Translations under genes and position numbers: made by a program | Notes under the pieces: generated by a model | Told to the model about the DNA's origin: nothing | Seen by the model: the letters and a program-made list of their open reading frames with translations, nothing else | The model's database searches: none | Shown here: piece by piece, positions 52,639 to 61,804 of the stretch | Numbering within the stretch: the stretch's first letter is position 1 | Layout of the letters: each line of letters starts with the position of its first letter | Assembly (NCBI GenBank): GCA_008012315.1 | Contig: SSEL01000058.1 | Location: 1-64,000 of the forward strand | Source: Rhodospirillaceae bacterium | GTDB taxonomy: Bacteria > Pseudomonadota > Alphaproteobacteria > Dongiales > Dongiaceae | Length of the DNA: 64,000 nt | Direction: 5' to 3'

Positions 52639-53889
52639 ATGCATCTGAGCGACGGCGATCGCAGCATGCTGGAAGGCGAGCAGGGCGACGCGGCCGGCTT
52701 TGCCATGCAGATCGTCACCGCCTTCGCCGAAGCCGTCGGCGCCGATGCCCTGCTCGATATCAGCCGCGCCCATATCGACGGCTGCCTCTATCATGGCGCG
52801 GTCAGTCTCGATTTCGTCGAGCGGCTGGTCGCCGGCGGCGGTCGCGTGCGCGTGCCGACCACGCTGAATGTTGGTTCGCTCGATCTCATCCATCCCGAGC
52901 TCGTCCATCTGCCGGCCGAGGAACAACGCCCCGCCGAACGCCTGATGCGGGTCCATGAAGCTTTGGGCTGCCAGCCCAGCTTCACCTGCGCCCCTTACCA
53001 GACGCTGTTCCGGCCGGCCTTCGGCGAGCAGATCGCCTGGGGTGAATCCAATGCCATCGTCTTCGCCAATTCGGTGATCGGTGCCCGCACCAACCGCTAT
53101 GGCGATTTCGTCGATCTCTGCTGCGCCATGACCGGCCGCGCACCCGCCTGGGGCCTGCATCTCGATGCCGGCCGGCGCGGCCAGATATTGTTCCGCCTCA
53201 GCGGCTTTCCCGCATCGCAAGCGCCGACCGACAGCCTCTTCATCGCCATCGGCCTGATCGTCGGCCGGCGCAGCGGCGAGCGCATCCCGGTGATCGAGGG
53301 GCTGCCGAGGCCGCGCGACGAAGATCAGTTGAAGGCCCTGGGTGCGGCGGCAGCTTCGACCGGCGCTGTCGCCCTCTTCCATGCCGTTGGCATCACGCCC
53401 GAAGCGGCCACCCTCGGCGACGCCTTTGCCGGCGGCACCCCCGAAGAGACCATCGTCATCACGCCGGCCGGTGTGACGGAAGCCCTGGTGGAGCTTTCAT
53501 CGGTGCCCGCGGGATCGCCCCTCACCGCCATCTGCCTCGGCACGCCGCATTTCTCCCGCGCCGAATGGGACCGCCTGCTTGTCCTGTTGCGGCAAACACA
53601 GCCTACACGACCCATACCGATCTATGTCAATACCGACCGGGCCGTGCTGCAGCAGCTGGAGGCGGAGGGTGCCTTTCGCAATCTCACGGATTGGCGCCTG
53701 ATACCGGTCGCCGATACCTGCACCTATATCACCGCCATCCTGGAGAAGCTGGACGGCGTGGTGATGACCAATTCCGGCAAATGGGCACATTACGCGCCAG
53801 GCAATATCGGTGTCCGCGTCGCCTTCGGCGAGCTGGAAGAGTGCGTCGCCTCGGCCGCCGCCGGCCGAGTGATCCGAGGTGTCGCATGA
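52639..53889 (+). CDS. Aconitase X catalytic (large) subunit
   Basis: A 416-residue AcnX (DUF521) protein. The family carries a [2Fe-2S] cluster and dehydrates hydroxylated substrates; bacterial two-subunit members include cis-3-hydroxy-L-proline dehydratase. Features are LDISRAHIDGCLYHG, RVRVPTTLNVGSLDL, FANSVIGARTNRYGDFVDLCCAMTGRAP (read in part at residues 155-175) and a C-terminal VMTNSGKWAHYAPG. The gene overlaps the small-subunit gene by 4 bases (ATGA). The substrate is inferred from the family, not shown by sequence. Confidence 0.9.
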   Translation: MHLSDGDRSMLEGEQGDAAGFAMQIVTAFAEAVGADALLDISRAHIDGCLYHGAVSLDFVERLVAGGGRVRVPTTLNVGSLDLIHPELVHLPAEEQRPAERLMRVHEALGCQPSFTCAPYQTLFRPAFGEQIAWGESNAIVFANSVIGARTNRYGDFVDLCCAMTGRAPAWGLHLDAGRRGQILFRLSGFPASQAPTDSLFIAIGLIVGRRSGERIPVIEGLPRPRDEDQLKALGAAAASTGAVALFHAVGITPEAATLGDAFAGGTPEETIVITPAGVTEALVELSSVPAGSPLTAICLGTPHFSRAEWDRLLVLLRQTQPTRPIPIYVNTDRAVLQQLEAEGAFRNLTDWRLIPVADTCTYITAILEKLDGVVMTNSGKWAHYAPGNIGVRVAFGELEECVASAAAGRVIRGVA

Positions 53890-54317
53890 GACGCCCGGCG
53901 AAAGTCTATGTTGCCGGCGAGGCCGAGGCCGCGATGATCGTCCTTTCCGTGCCGCTGAGCTTCTGGGGCGGGATCGATGCCGCCACCGGCAGGATCATCG
54001 ACCATTCCCATCCCGCTCTCGGCACATCGATCGCCGGCCGCATTCTGGTCATGCCGAGCGGCCGCGGCTCCTCATCATCTTCATCAGTCTTGGCGGAGAC
54101 CATCCGGCGCGGCACCGGCCCGCGCGGCATCGTCCTTGCCCATCCCGACCCGATCCTGACCGTCGGCGCCATCGTCGCGGGGGCGCTCTATGACCTGCGC
54201 TGCCCGATCGTCATCTGCTCCATCGACGGCTTGCGCAGCGGCGATATCCTGCGCGTCTCGGCGGCGGTGCCCGACGCAGCCGAGATCTGCCTCATCGAGA
54301 GCCTGCACGCTCACTGA
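53886..54317 (+). CDS. Aconitase X swivel (small) subunit, DUF126
   Basis: A 143-residue swivelling domain that completes the AcnX active site. The conserved serine-rich loop MPSGRGSSSSSSVLAE and the end GDILRVS are present, together with PLSFWGGIDAATGRIIDHSHP. ATG 53886 overlaps the large-subunit stop, so the two are made in equal amounts. It converges on the LuxR-type regulator gene, overlapping its stop by 7 bases. Confidence 0.92.
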   Translation: MRRPAKVYVAGEAEAAMIVLSVPLSFWGGIDAATGRIIDHSHPALGTSIAGRILVMPSGRGSSSSSSVLAETIRRGTGPRGIVLAHPDPILTVGAIVAGALYDLRCPIVICSIDGLRSGDILRVSAAVPDAAEICLIESLHAH

Positions 54318-55138
54318 GCGGGCGCGGCACCGAAATTCTTCAGATAGGTGGAAAGAAGCTGGGTCTGCGATGAGATGCCGAGCTTGCGGTAGACATTGCG
54401 GCGATGCACCTTGACCGTGCCGGTCGAGATATCCAGCTTGAGGCCGATCGATTCCGAGGAATGGCCCTGCAACACCAGATCGACGATCTCGGCCTCGCGG
54501 GTCGTCAGCTTCAGCTCCCGCCAGGGTGCATCGCCGGCGGGATGCGGTTCCACCTGGCCCCGCCGTTTCCGGCGCTTTCCCTGCGTCAGCAGTTGCTTGT
54601 CGAAACGCTGCCCCAGATCCGCCCAATAATGCCGGACCAGGCCGGCGATCAGCGGTTCCAGCCTCTTCAGCAAATTGAAGTCCTGGGATGAGAAGGCGCC
54701 GGTCTTTTTCCGCCGCATCAGGGAAATGACCACGGCGATATCGTCATTGAGGGTGATGAAGAAGCCGACCTCCTCGGCAAGCCCGGTCTGTACGTAATAG
54801 GTCCGGTGGTATTCGCTGGAAAAGAAGCGGTCCGGCGCCAGTTCGCGCATGCGATAGACCCCCAGGCGACGCTGGCGGGCGGTGTGGTAGAAGGGATCGA
54901 GCAGAAAAGGCCCGGCCTGATAGAGCGCGACGAAGACTACATGCTCGTCGGGATCGAAGGTGTTGTAGAGATCGATCGGCCGTTCCTTGCCGCGATAGGC
55001 GAAGACGACGATGTGGTCGGGGCTGACCAGTGACGAGACGATCCGGCGCAGGACATCGCCGAATTCCCGGTCAGTCATGTCCGGCCGGCCGACCGTTGCA
55101 ATGACGGCGCCGAACAGCGTTTCGAGATCGATGCTCAT
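54311..55138 (-). CDS. LuxR-family (NarL-type HTH) transcriptional regulator
   Basis: A 275-residue regulator. The N-terminal 190 residues form a sensor-like domain I do not recognise, with no receiver aspartate motif. The C-terminal GerE-type HTH (about 205-270) has LTTREAEIVDLVLQGHSSE and STGTVKVHRRNVYRKLGIS. It is placed between the aconitase X operon (convergent) and the ABC importer (divergent), which suggests that it controls both in response to the imported compound (inference). A NarL-like dyad lies in the divergent promoter region. Confidence 0.9.
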   Translation of the reverse strand: MSIDLETLFGAVIATVGRPDMTDREFGDVLRRIVSSLVSPDHIVVFAYRGKERPIDLYNTFDPDEHVVFVALYQAGPFLLDPFYHTARQRRLGVYRMRELAPDRFFSSEYHRTYYVQTGLAEEVGFFITLNDDIAVVISLMRRKKTGAFSSQDFNLLKRLEPLIAGLVRHYWADLGQRFDKQLLTQGKRRKRRGQVEPHPAGDAPWRELKLTTREAEIVDLVLQGHSSESIGLKLDISTGTVKVHRRNVYRKLGISSQTQLLSTYLKNFGAAPAQ

Positions 55139-55256
55139 GGACCTTCCCCGACATCTCCTGCCGGCATTTCCCGGCGTTTGCGGGTGAACCGCGTGCGCCA
55201 GCCGGGGTTTTGCCGGCTGCCTGCATACACCCTGAAAGAAGCTTACAACGTGAAAC

Positions 55257-55272
55257 TACCCCTTTCGGGGTA
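55257..55272. promoter_or_regulatory. NarL-type 7-2-7 dyad operator
   Basis: TACCCC-TTTC-GGGGTA is a perfect dyad. Read as heptamers it is TACCCCT-TT-CGGGGTA, close to the NarL-family TACYNMT heptamer pair with a 2-base gap. It lies in the 233-base region between the divergent regulator and importer genes, 100 bases from the importer start. The rest of this region has no other recognised element. Confidence 0.65.
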
Positions 55273-55371
55273 TATACCACGCCGAAAGCCAAGTCTTAAC
55301 CTTCCTGCAACGACGGTGGCAAGAAGGCAGCAGCAGACTGCCGGCACGCACCAACCGCGCGGGGAATAGAC

Positions 55372-56463
55372 GTGGCATCCGCATCGACCAACGACATCGA
55401 GTTTCGCTCGGTCACCAAGAACTATGGCCCGGTGACCGCCGTGAAGGACATTAACCTCAACGTGCCGAAAGGTGCGTTTCTGGCGCTGCTCGGCCCCTCG
55501 GGCTGCGGCAAGACGACCTGCCTGCGCATGATCGGCGGCTTCGAGCAGCCGAGCGAGGGCGCCGTCCTGATCGACGGCCGGGAAATGAACGGCGTGCCGG
55601 CCTATCGCCGGCCGGTGAACATGGTGTTCCAGCACTATGCCCTGTTTCCGCATTTCAACGTGGAACAGAACGTCGCCTATGGGCTGAAGCAGATGCGGCC
55701 CAGGATCGCCGCCGGCGATATCGATCGCCGGGTCGCCGAAGCGCTGGAAATGGTCCGGCTGGACGGCTTTGCCAAACGCCGCATCTACGAAATGTCGGGC
55801 GGCCAGCAACAGCGCGTGGCCCTGGCGCGCGCCCTTGTCAACCGGCCCTCGGTGCTGCTGCTGGACGAGCCGCTCGCCGCCCTCGACAAGAAATTGCGCT
55901 CCGCCATGCAGATCGAGCTGCAGACGCTCCAGCGCGATCTCGGCATCACCTTCGTTCTCGTCACCCATGACCAGGAAGAAGCGCTGTCGATGGCCGATAT
56001 CGTCTGCGTGATGAGCGCCGGACGCATCCGCCAGCTCGGCGCACCGCAGGAGGTCTACGATCATCCGGCGGATCTCTTCGTGGCGGATTTCGTCGGCAAG
56101 ACCAATCGCATCGAAGCAAAACTGGAGGCCGGCGGCGCGACCCTCCGGCTGGCCGACGGTTCCGCCATCCCCGCCTCAAAGCCTGTCGCCACGGATGAGG
56201 CGATCGTCGCCATCCGTCCCGAAGCGATCCGGCTGAGCCGCGAGCGGGTGGCAAATGGCGCCTCGTTCCAGGGCGTCGTCACCCACCGCATCTTCCTCGG
56301 CTCCTCGGCGGAATATGCCGTGAATGTCCCGGGCCTTGGCGATTTTCTCGTCACCGCCGATCGCAGCACCATGAACGAAAGCGACCTGGTCGCGCCGGGC
56401 GATGCGGTCTTCCTCGGTTTCGATCCCGCCGCCGCCCATGTTTTTCCAGCATCGACCGCATAA
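55372..56463 (+). CDS. ABC importer ATP-binding protein (PotA-like)
   Basis: A 363-residue ATPase of the polyamine/opine/amino-acid-derivative importer type. Walker A GPSGCGKTT (near residue 43), the Q-loop, signature MSGGQQQRVALARAL, Walker B LLLDEPLAALD and the switch histidine VTHDQEEA are intact. A C-terminal TOBE domain follows (about 285-360). The start is GTG 55372, preceded by a GGGGAA ribosome site. It starts a transport operon with binding-protein and two permease genes. Confidence 0.93.
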   Translation: MASASTNDIEFRSVTKNYGPVTAVKDINLNVPKGAFLALLGPSGCGKTTCLRMIGGFEQPSEGAVLIDGREMNGVPAYRRPVNMVFQHYALFPHFNVEQNVAYGLKQMRPRIAAGDIDRRVAEALEMVRLDGFAKRRIYEMSGGQQQRVALARALVNRPSVLLLDEPLAALDKKLRSAMQIELQTLQRDLGITFVLVTHDQEEALSMADIVCVMSAGRIRQLGAPQEVYDHPADLFVADFVGKTNRIEAKLEAGGATLRLADGSAIPASKPVATDEAIVAIRPEAIRLSRERVANGASFQGVVTHRIFLGSSAEYAVNVPGLGDFLVTADRSTMNESDLVAPGDAVFLGFDPAAAHVFPASTA

Positions 56464-56485
56464 CCAGAACAGGGGAACAAGCATC

Positions 56486-57646
56486 ATGTCGAAGGACTAC
56501 AAGGACAATCTGCCGATTTCCGCCCAAGGGTTCATGAGCGAGTATATGCGCCTGAAGCGCGGCTCGGTGAGCCGCCGGCATTTTCTCGGCATTACCGGCC
56601 TCGGATTGGCGACCGCCGTCATCTCCCGTTTCCCCGGTGCGCTCTCCACGCCCGCTTATGCCGAGGATCTCGGCAGCCAGATGTCGATCGCGACCTGGCC
56701 GAACTATCATGATCCCGCCACCTTCGAGAATTTCAAGAAGGCGACCGGCGTCGCCGTTGAGGTCAATGTCTTCGGCTCGAACGAAGAAATGCTGGCAAAG
56801 CTCCAGGCCGGCGGCTCGGGCTGGTAGCTCTTCGTGCCGACGAACTACACCATCTCGACCTATCACAAGCTTGGCCTGATCGATGAGCTCGACCTCTCCA
56901 AGGTGCCCAATTTCAGCCAGAAGACGGAAAACCCGCGCTTCACCAAGGAAGGCCGGATCGACGGCAAGACCTATGCCGTGCCGAAGAACTGGGGCACCAC
57001 CGGTTTTGCCACCAATACCTCCAAGCTGAAGGCCAAACTGACCAGCTGGAAGGATTTCTTCGAGATCGTCCAGACCGAGGCCGATGGCCGCGGCATGGTG
57101 CATGACTATCAGTTGACCACGATCGGCAGCGCGTTGGTTTCGCTGGGCTATGGCTTCAATTCGATCAAGCCGGAAGAACTGGCAAAAGCCGAAGAACTGT
57201 TGATCAAGGTCAAGCCGCATCTCTTCGCCATCAATTCCGACTATCAGCCGGCGATGCGGGCGACCGATGCCTGGCTCACCATGTGCTGGACCAATGACGG
57301 CGCCCAGCTCAACCGCGACATGCCGGAAATCAGCTATACGCTCGGCAAGGATGGCGGCGAGATCTGGACCGATTACTATGCGATCCCCAAGGACGCGCCA
57401 AACAAGGCGGCCGGCTACGCGCTGCTGAACTACCTGATGGATCCGAACAATGCGGTGAAGGAACATCTGGCCAATGGCGCGCCGACCACGGATAGCCGTG
57501 TCATCGCCTTGCTGCCGAAGGAAATCACCTCGAACAAGATCGTCTATCCGGACGAGGCCTCGCTGACGCCGCTGGAATTCGGCGCCGCCGTGACCCTGAC
57601 CGATCCGGGCCGCGCCGAATTGATGGCCCGCTTCAAGTCGGCCTGA
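56486..57646 (+). pseudogene. PotD-like substrate-binding protein gene with in-frame amber codon
   Basis: A 387-codon frame for a periplasmic binding protein of the PotD family, interrupted by TAG at 56825-56827 (codon 114). The frame reads on unshifted to 57646, and the sequence on both sides is typical (KLQAGGSGW before, LFVPTNYTISTYHKLGLIDELD after, in part). Homologues usually have Asp at this position (GSGWD/GSGYD), so at least two base changes separate GAT/GAC from TAG. The N-terminus carries a twin-arginine signal (SRRHFLG, about residues 32-38, with a hydrophobic run to AYAED). It could be a recent inactivating mutation, an assembly error, or readthrough. A GTG at 56834 could in principle restart translation but would lack the signal. 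Confidence 0.8.
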
Positions 57647-57760
57647 TTCGGCCCATGATGGATAACGGTTCCGGCCGCCCGGACATGCCGGCCGGAACCG
57701 TTGCCGCCTGATGGATTCCATACTGACAGGCCCCATAACGGCGCAAACGCGACACCACAG

Positions 57761-58627
57761 ATGACACTCACAGCCCAAGTCAAGAAACGCCTGGTCACCA
57801 TTGCGCTGGTCGCGCCGGCGAGCCTATGGCTGTTCGTGTTCCTGGTCCTGCCCTTCATCGCCATCATCGTCTTCGCCTTCGGTGAGCGCGGGCCGGTGGG
57901 CGGCTATCAGCCGGCCTTCACCTTCGAGCAATTCGCCAATCTCGGCGCGCGGGCGGCAGCTTTCGTCAACACGCTGGTCCTGGCGCCGATCGGTGCGGCC
58001 GCCTGCCTGCTGGTTGCCTATCCGGTCGCCTATTACCTCGCCATCAAGGCCAGCCCGCAGCGCCGGTTGCTGCTGGTGTCGCTGGTCGTGGTTCCCTTCT
58101 GGACCAGCCTGCTGGTGCGCACCTATGCCTGGATGTATATCCTCGGCGCCCGCGGCATTCCTCATCTCCTGGAATATATCGGCTTCGACAATGTGCGGCT
58201 GCTGAACACGCCCGGCGCCGTGCTGCTCGGCATCGTCTACGGCTATCTGCCACTGATGATCATGCCGATCTATGTCAGCCTTGAGAAACTCGACCGCCGC
58301 CTGCTCGAAGCCTCGGCCGATCTCGGCGCCCATCCCATCTCGACTTTCTTCGGCGTCACCCTGCCTTTGTCGCTGCCGGGCGTGATGACAGGGATAGCCC
58401 TGGTCACCATCCTGCTGCTGGGCGAATACCTGATCCCGCAATTGCTGGGCGGCGGCAAGGTCTTCTTCATCGGCAATGCCCTGGTCGATCTCTTCCTGCA
58501 ATCCCGCAACTGGCCCTTCGGCTCGGCGATCGCCGTGACGCTGGTCGCCGTCGTCGTGGTCGTCCTGCTCGTCGCCATGCGGATCGCCTGGCGGATCGCC
58601 GGCACGCGGCAGGTGGATCTCGTCTGA
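57761..58627 (+). CDS. ABC importer permease (PotB-like)
   Basis: A 288-residue inner-membrane permease with about six helices. The binding-protein-dependent permease EAA loop reads EASADLGAHPISTFFGVTLPL near residues 192-212 (in part). ATG 57761 follows the binding-protein gene by 114 bases; longer frames lack family sequence. It overlaps the second permease by one base (TGATG). Confidence 0.92.
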   Translation: MTLTAQVKKRLVTIALVAPASLWLFVFLVLPFIAIIVFAFGERGPVGGYQPAFTFEQFANLGARAAAFVNTLVLAPIGAAACLLVAYPVAYYLAIKASPQRRLLLVSLVVVPFWTSLLVRTYAWMYILGARGIPHLLEYIGFDNVRLLNTPGAVLLGIVYGYLPLMIMPIYVSLEKLDRRLLEASADLGAHPISTFFGVTLPLSLPGVMTGIALVTILLLGEYLIPQLLGGGKVFFIGNALVDLFLQSRNWPFGSAIAVTLVAVVVVVLLVAMRIAWRIAGTRQVDLV

Positions 58628-59442
58628 TGCGTGCCCTCGTTACCTTCGTCTACGTGTTCCTCTACACGCCGATCGCGCTGGTCGTCCTGTTTTCCTTCAA
58701 TGCCGGCCGCAATGCCAGCGAGTTCATCGGCTTTTCCGCCCAGTGGTACGGCAAGGCGCTGTCGAACACCTTCCTCATGGAAGCCCTGCGCAACAGCCTG
58801 ATCGTTGCTTTCACCAGCGCCGCCTTGGCGGCGATCTTCGGCACCATGGCGGCGATCGGCATGGAACGGCTCGGTGCCCGGACGCGCGCCGTCTTTGATG
58901 GACTTTTCGCCGCCGCCATCGTCGTTCCCGGCGTCGTCATCGGCATCGCCACACTGGTGGCGCTGGTCGAGGTCTTCGGCTTCATCAATCCGGTGCTGGC
59001 GGCGATCTGGCCCGGCGACCAGCCTCCGCGCCTCTCGCTCGGCTACGGCTCGATCATCGCCGCCCACGGGCTCTTCACCATGGCGCTGGTGACGATGATC
59101 GTGAAGGCGCGGATCGCCGGCCTGGGCCGCGATATCGTCGAGGCATCAAGCGATCTCTATGCCGCGCCGCTCACCACCTTCCGGCAGATCGTGCTGCCAC
59201 AGATCATGCCGTCGATCCTGGCCGGCTTCCTGCTCGCCTTCACCTTCTCCTTCGACGACTTCATCATCGCCTTCTTCGTCGCCGGATCGAATACGACGTT
59301 GCCGATCTATGTCTTTGCCTCGATCCGCCGCGGCGTGACGCCGGAAATCAATGCCATCGCCACCATGGTGCTGGCGGTCTCGCTCGCCTTGATCCTGATC
59401 GCGCGCTTTCTGATGCGCGAAAAAAAGAAACCGACAACCTGA
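58627..59442 (+). CDS. ABC importer permease (PotC-like)
   Basis: A 271-residue permease with about six helices and the EAA loop VEASSDLYAAPLTTFRQIVLP. It is the second membrane subunit of the importer and begins at the stop codon of the first. The C-terminus is basic (REKKKPTT). It is followed 13 bases later by an SDR gene. Confidence 0.92.
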   Translation: MRALVTFVYVFLYTPIALVVLFSFNAGRNASEFIGFSAQWYGKALSNTFLMEALRNSLIVAFTSAALAAIFGTMAAIGMERLGARTRAVFDGLFAAAIVVPGVVIGIATLVALVEVFGFINPVLAAIWPGDQPPRLSLGYGSIIAAHGLFTMALVTMIVKARIAGLGRDIVEASSDLYAAPLTTFRQIVLPQIMPSILAGFLLAFTFSFDDFIIAFFVAGSNTTLPIYVFASIRRGVTPEINAIATMVLAVSLALILIARFLMREKKKPTT

Positions 59443-59455
59443 GCTGGAAGACACC

Positions 59456-60217
59456 ATGATCCTTGCGGACCGCGTTGCAATTGTCACGGGAGCCGGCTCC
59501 GGTATCGGCCGCGCGGGCGCGCTCATCATGGCGCAGGAAGGCGCGCATGTCGTCGTCGCCGACCTCAACCGCGACGGCGCCGAGGAGACGCTGCGGCAGA
59601 TCGAGGCGGCGGGCGGCAGCGCCGAAAGCCTGGTGCTCGACGTGACGGATGACACGGCCCTGGAAGCCGGCATCGCCGCGATCGCCAGCAAGCGTGGCCG
59701 GATCGACATCCTGCACAATCATGCCGGAGCGCAGGTGGCCGGCGACCTCGAGCATGTGTCAGTGACGGGCTTCGACCGCTCCTGGAACCTGAATGTCCGG
59801 TCGCATTTCATGGCCGCGCGCCTGGTCATGCCGATCATGCGCCAGGCCGGGAAAGGTGTCATCCTCAACACCTCATCCTCATCCGGCGTGCTCTATGACC
59901 GCGAGATGATCGCCTATACCACCACCAAGCATGCCGTCATCGCCATGACCCGGCAGATGGCCGGGGATTATGCCAAGTTCGGCATTCGCGTGAATGCGCT
60001 TTGTCCCGGCTGGGTGGACACGCCCTTCAACGATCCCTTCATCGCCCAGATGGGCGGCCGCGGCGCGATCGAAGCCTATGTCGCCGAGAAAGTGCCGCTG
60101 GGCCGCTGGGCCGATGTGTGCGAGATCGCCGAGCCGATCCTGTTCCTCGTCTCCGACCGGTCCTCCTACATGACCGGCCAGATCCTGGTCGTCGATGGCG
60201 GCGAGACCATCGTCTGA
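59456..60217 (+). CDS. Short-chain dehydrogenase/reductase
   Basis: A 253-residue SDR. TGAGSGIGRAGALIM gives the cofactor motif near residue 11; NHAGAQVAG replaces the usual NNAG; Ser in NTSSSSGVL and YTTTK complete the active site; Asp after the second strand (VVADLN) favours NAD(H). As the last gene of the importer operon it probably acts on the imported compound or on a product of aconitase X (inference). Confidence 0.93.
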   Translation: MILADRVAIVTGAGSGIGRAGALIMAQEGAHVVVADLNRDGAEETLRQIEAAGGSAESLVLDVTDDTALEAGIAAIASKRGRIDILHNHAGAQVAGDLEHVSVTGFDRSWNLNVRSHFMAARLVMPIMRQAGKGVILNTSSSSGVLYDREMIAYTTTKHAVIAMTRQMAGDYAKFGIRVNALCPGWVDTPFNDPFIAQMGGRGAIEAYVAEKVPLGRWADVCEIAEPILFLVSDRSSYMTGQILVVDGGETIV

Positions 60218-60310
60218 GAGACTGTTTGGATTCGCGGCTATGTGTCGACGTGTTTTCGGATATTTCAGCGATGTTTCCGGTCTTGCAGGACGGCAACGAC
60301 AAACGAGATT

Positions 60311-60337
60311 GTCATCCCGGCCTTGAGCCGGGATCCA
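60311..60337. repeat. REP-like hairpin (GTCATCCCGGC...GCCGGGATCCA)
   Basis: ATCCCGGC (60314-60321) pairs with GCCGGGAT (60327-60334) around a 5-base loop. This sequence type is a common extragenic palindrome in alphaproteobacterial genomes. It lies about 95 bases after the SDR stop and may stabilise or end the transcript. The surrounding 405-base gap also holds the three-hairpin repeat and no gene. Confidence 0.75.
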
Positions 60338-60472
60338 TAGCAACAACCGCATTCGGCCTCTCCCATGGGCCCCGCCGACGAATTGTCGGCCTACGCCGAC
60401 GGGATCAAGTCGGGGGTGACAAGCGCGCGTATTGCGCTGGCGTCGTGCGAGACAGGAAGCGTCACGTTACTC

Positions 60473-60609
60473 AAGAGCCGGATCGTTTTAGACGGAATCG
60501 CTTTGCGATTTGTCTAAAACGTGAATCCGCCTCTCATCCATAAGATAGAGAGAGCGATTCACGTCTTTGATGGAAGCATAATGCTGCCATCAAGGACGAT
60601 CGCGCTCTG
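60473..60609 (+). repeat. Three-hairpin intergenic repeat element, copy 2
   Basis: About 137 bp, inverse in orientation to copy 1 at 12991-13128. It keeps the outer hairpin with arms CGTTTTAGAC/GTCTAAAACG, the GTGAATC/GATTCAC hairpin and the GTCTTTGATGG... hairpin (the last with one mismatch and one G-U pair). In the first hairpin, copy 1 has a U-G pair where copy 2 has C-G. It lies between the SDR and the argE 3' end (minus strand), where it may also act as terminator. Confidence 0.85.
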
Positions 60610-60622
60610 ACGTACCAAACGC

Positions 60623-61780
60623 TCAGTTCACGCGGGTCCAGTCGATCAGCTTGCGCAGGAAGGCCTCGCCGGCCACCAGCTCGCTCTTCAGGATGAATTC
60701 ATCTGGCTTATGCGCCTGGGTGATCGAGCCGGGACCGCAGACGATCGCCGCCAATCCGGCCTGCTGGAACTGGCCGGCTTCGGTCGCGAAGGCCATGCCA
60801 TGGGTTTCGTTGGCGCCGGTCAGCATCTTCAGCAGGGTTTCGGCGGCGCTGTCCTTTTCCTCGATCAGCGGCGGCACGCCGAGATCCGGTACGATCTCGA
60901 TATTGGTCTCCGGCGCCACCGCCCGCATGCGCGGCAGAAGATCGTTCTCGATGAATGCCTTGATCGGCGTCAGCGCGAGATCCACCGAGGCCCCCGGCAC
61001 TGGGCGGAAATCCCATTCCAGCCGGCATTCGCGGGCGATGATATTGACCGCCGTGCCGCCCTGGATATTGCCGAGATTGAGCGTGCAATAAGGCGGATCG
61101 AAACTGTGATCATGCGGCCCGCTTTCGCGCAGATTGGCAGCGATGCGGGTCAGTTCGCCGGCAATCTCGGCGGCCGCGGCGATGGCATTGACGCCGCGAT
61201 GGGTCTGGCTGGAATGGCCGTCCTTGCCCGTTACCCGCATCTCGTAGCAATAGCAACCTTTGTGGCGTGTGCCGAGGCGCATTTCCGTCGGCTCGCCGAT
61301 GATGGCGAGGCGCGGCTGCGGCAATTGCTTGCCGATCTCCTCGATGAGATGCGGTGCGCCGAGGCACCCCAGTTCCTCATCATAGGAGAAGGCGAAATGG
61401 ATCGGCGTGGTCAGCGGCTTCGCCGTCATTTCCGGCACCAAAGCGAGGCACAGGGCGATGAAGCCCTTCATGTCGCAAGTGCCCCGCCCGAAATAGCGGT
61501 CGCCGCCATCGCGCAAGGTGAAGGGATCGGCCGACCAGGGCTGTCCGTCGACCGGCACGACATCGGTATGGCCTGAAAGCACGATGCCGCCCGGCTTGTC
61601 GGGGCCGATCGTCGCCCAGAGATTGGCTTTCGGCTGGCCGTCCGGCGCCGCCATGATGCGGGCTCTGACACCATGTTCGGTGAGATAATCGCGAATGTAA
61701 TGGATGAGACCGAGATTGCTGCGGGACGACACGGTGTCGAAGCTAATCAATTTCCCCAGCATCTGTGTGACGGCGGTCAT
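60623..61780 (-). CDS. argE: Acetylornithine deacetylase
   Basis: A 385-residue M20 metallopeptidase-family enzyme that releases ornithine and acetate from N-acetylornithine. Metal ligands are visible: His and Asp in LSGHTDVVPVDG, Asp in GRGTCDMKGF, Glu pair in YDEELGCLGA, and the late His in ITQAHKPDEF. The lid domain follows GEPTEMRLGTRHKG. The gene goes with argD/argF (12 kb away) functionally, although the unlinked position is usual. It follows trkH by 24 bases on the same strand. Confidence 0.93.
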   Translation of the reverse strand: MTAVTQMLGKLISFDTVSSRSNLGLIHYIRDYLTEHGVRARIMAAPDGQPKANLWATIGPDKPGGIVLSGHTDVVPVDGQPWSADPFTLRDGGDRYFGRGTCDMKGFIALCLALVPEMTAKPLTTPIHFAFSYDEELGCLGAPHLIEEIGKQLPQPRLAIIGEPTEMRLGTRHKGCYCYEMRVTGKDGHSSQTHRGVNAIAAAAEIAGELTRIAANLRESGPHDHSFDPPYCTLNLGNIQGGTAVNIIARECRLEWDFRPVPGASVDLALTPIKAFIENDLLPRMRAVAPETNIEIVPDLGVPPLIEEKDSAAETLLKMLTGANETHGMAFATEAGQFQQAGLAAIVCGPGSITQAHKPDEFILKSELVAGEAFLRKLIDWTRVN

Positions 61781-61804
61781 TCCACATCCTCCATTCTTGC
61801 ACGA

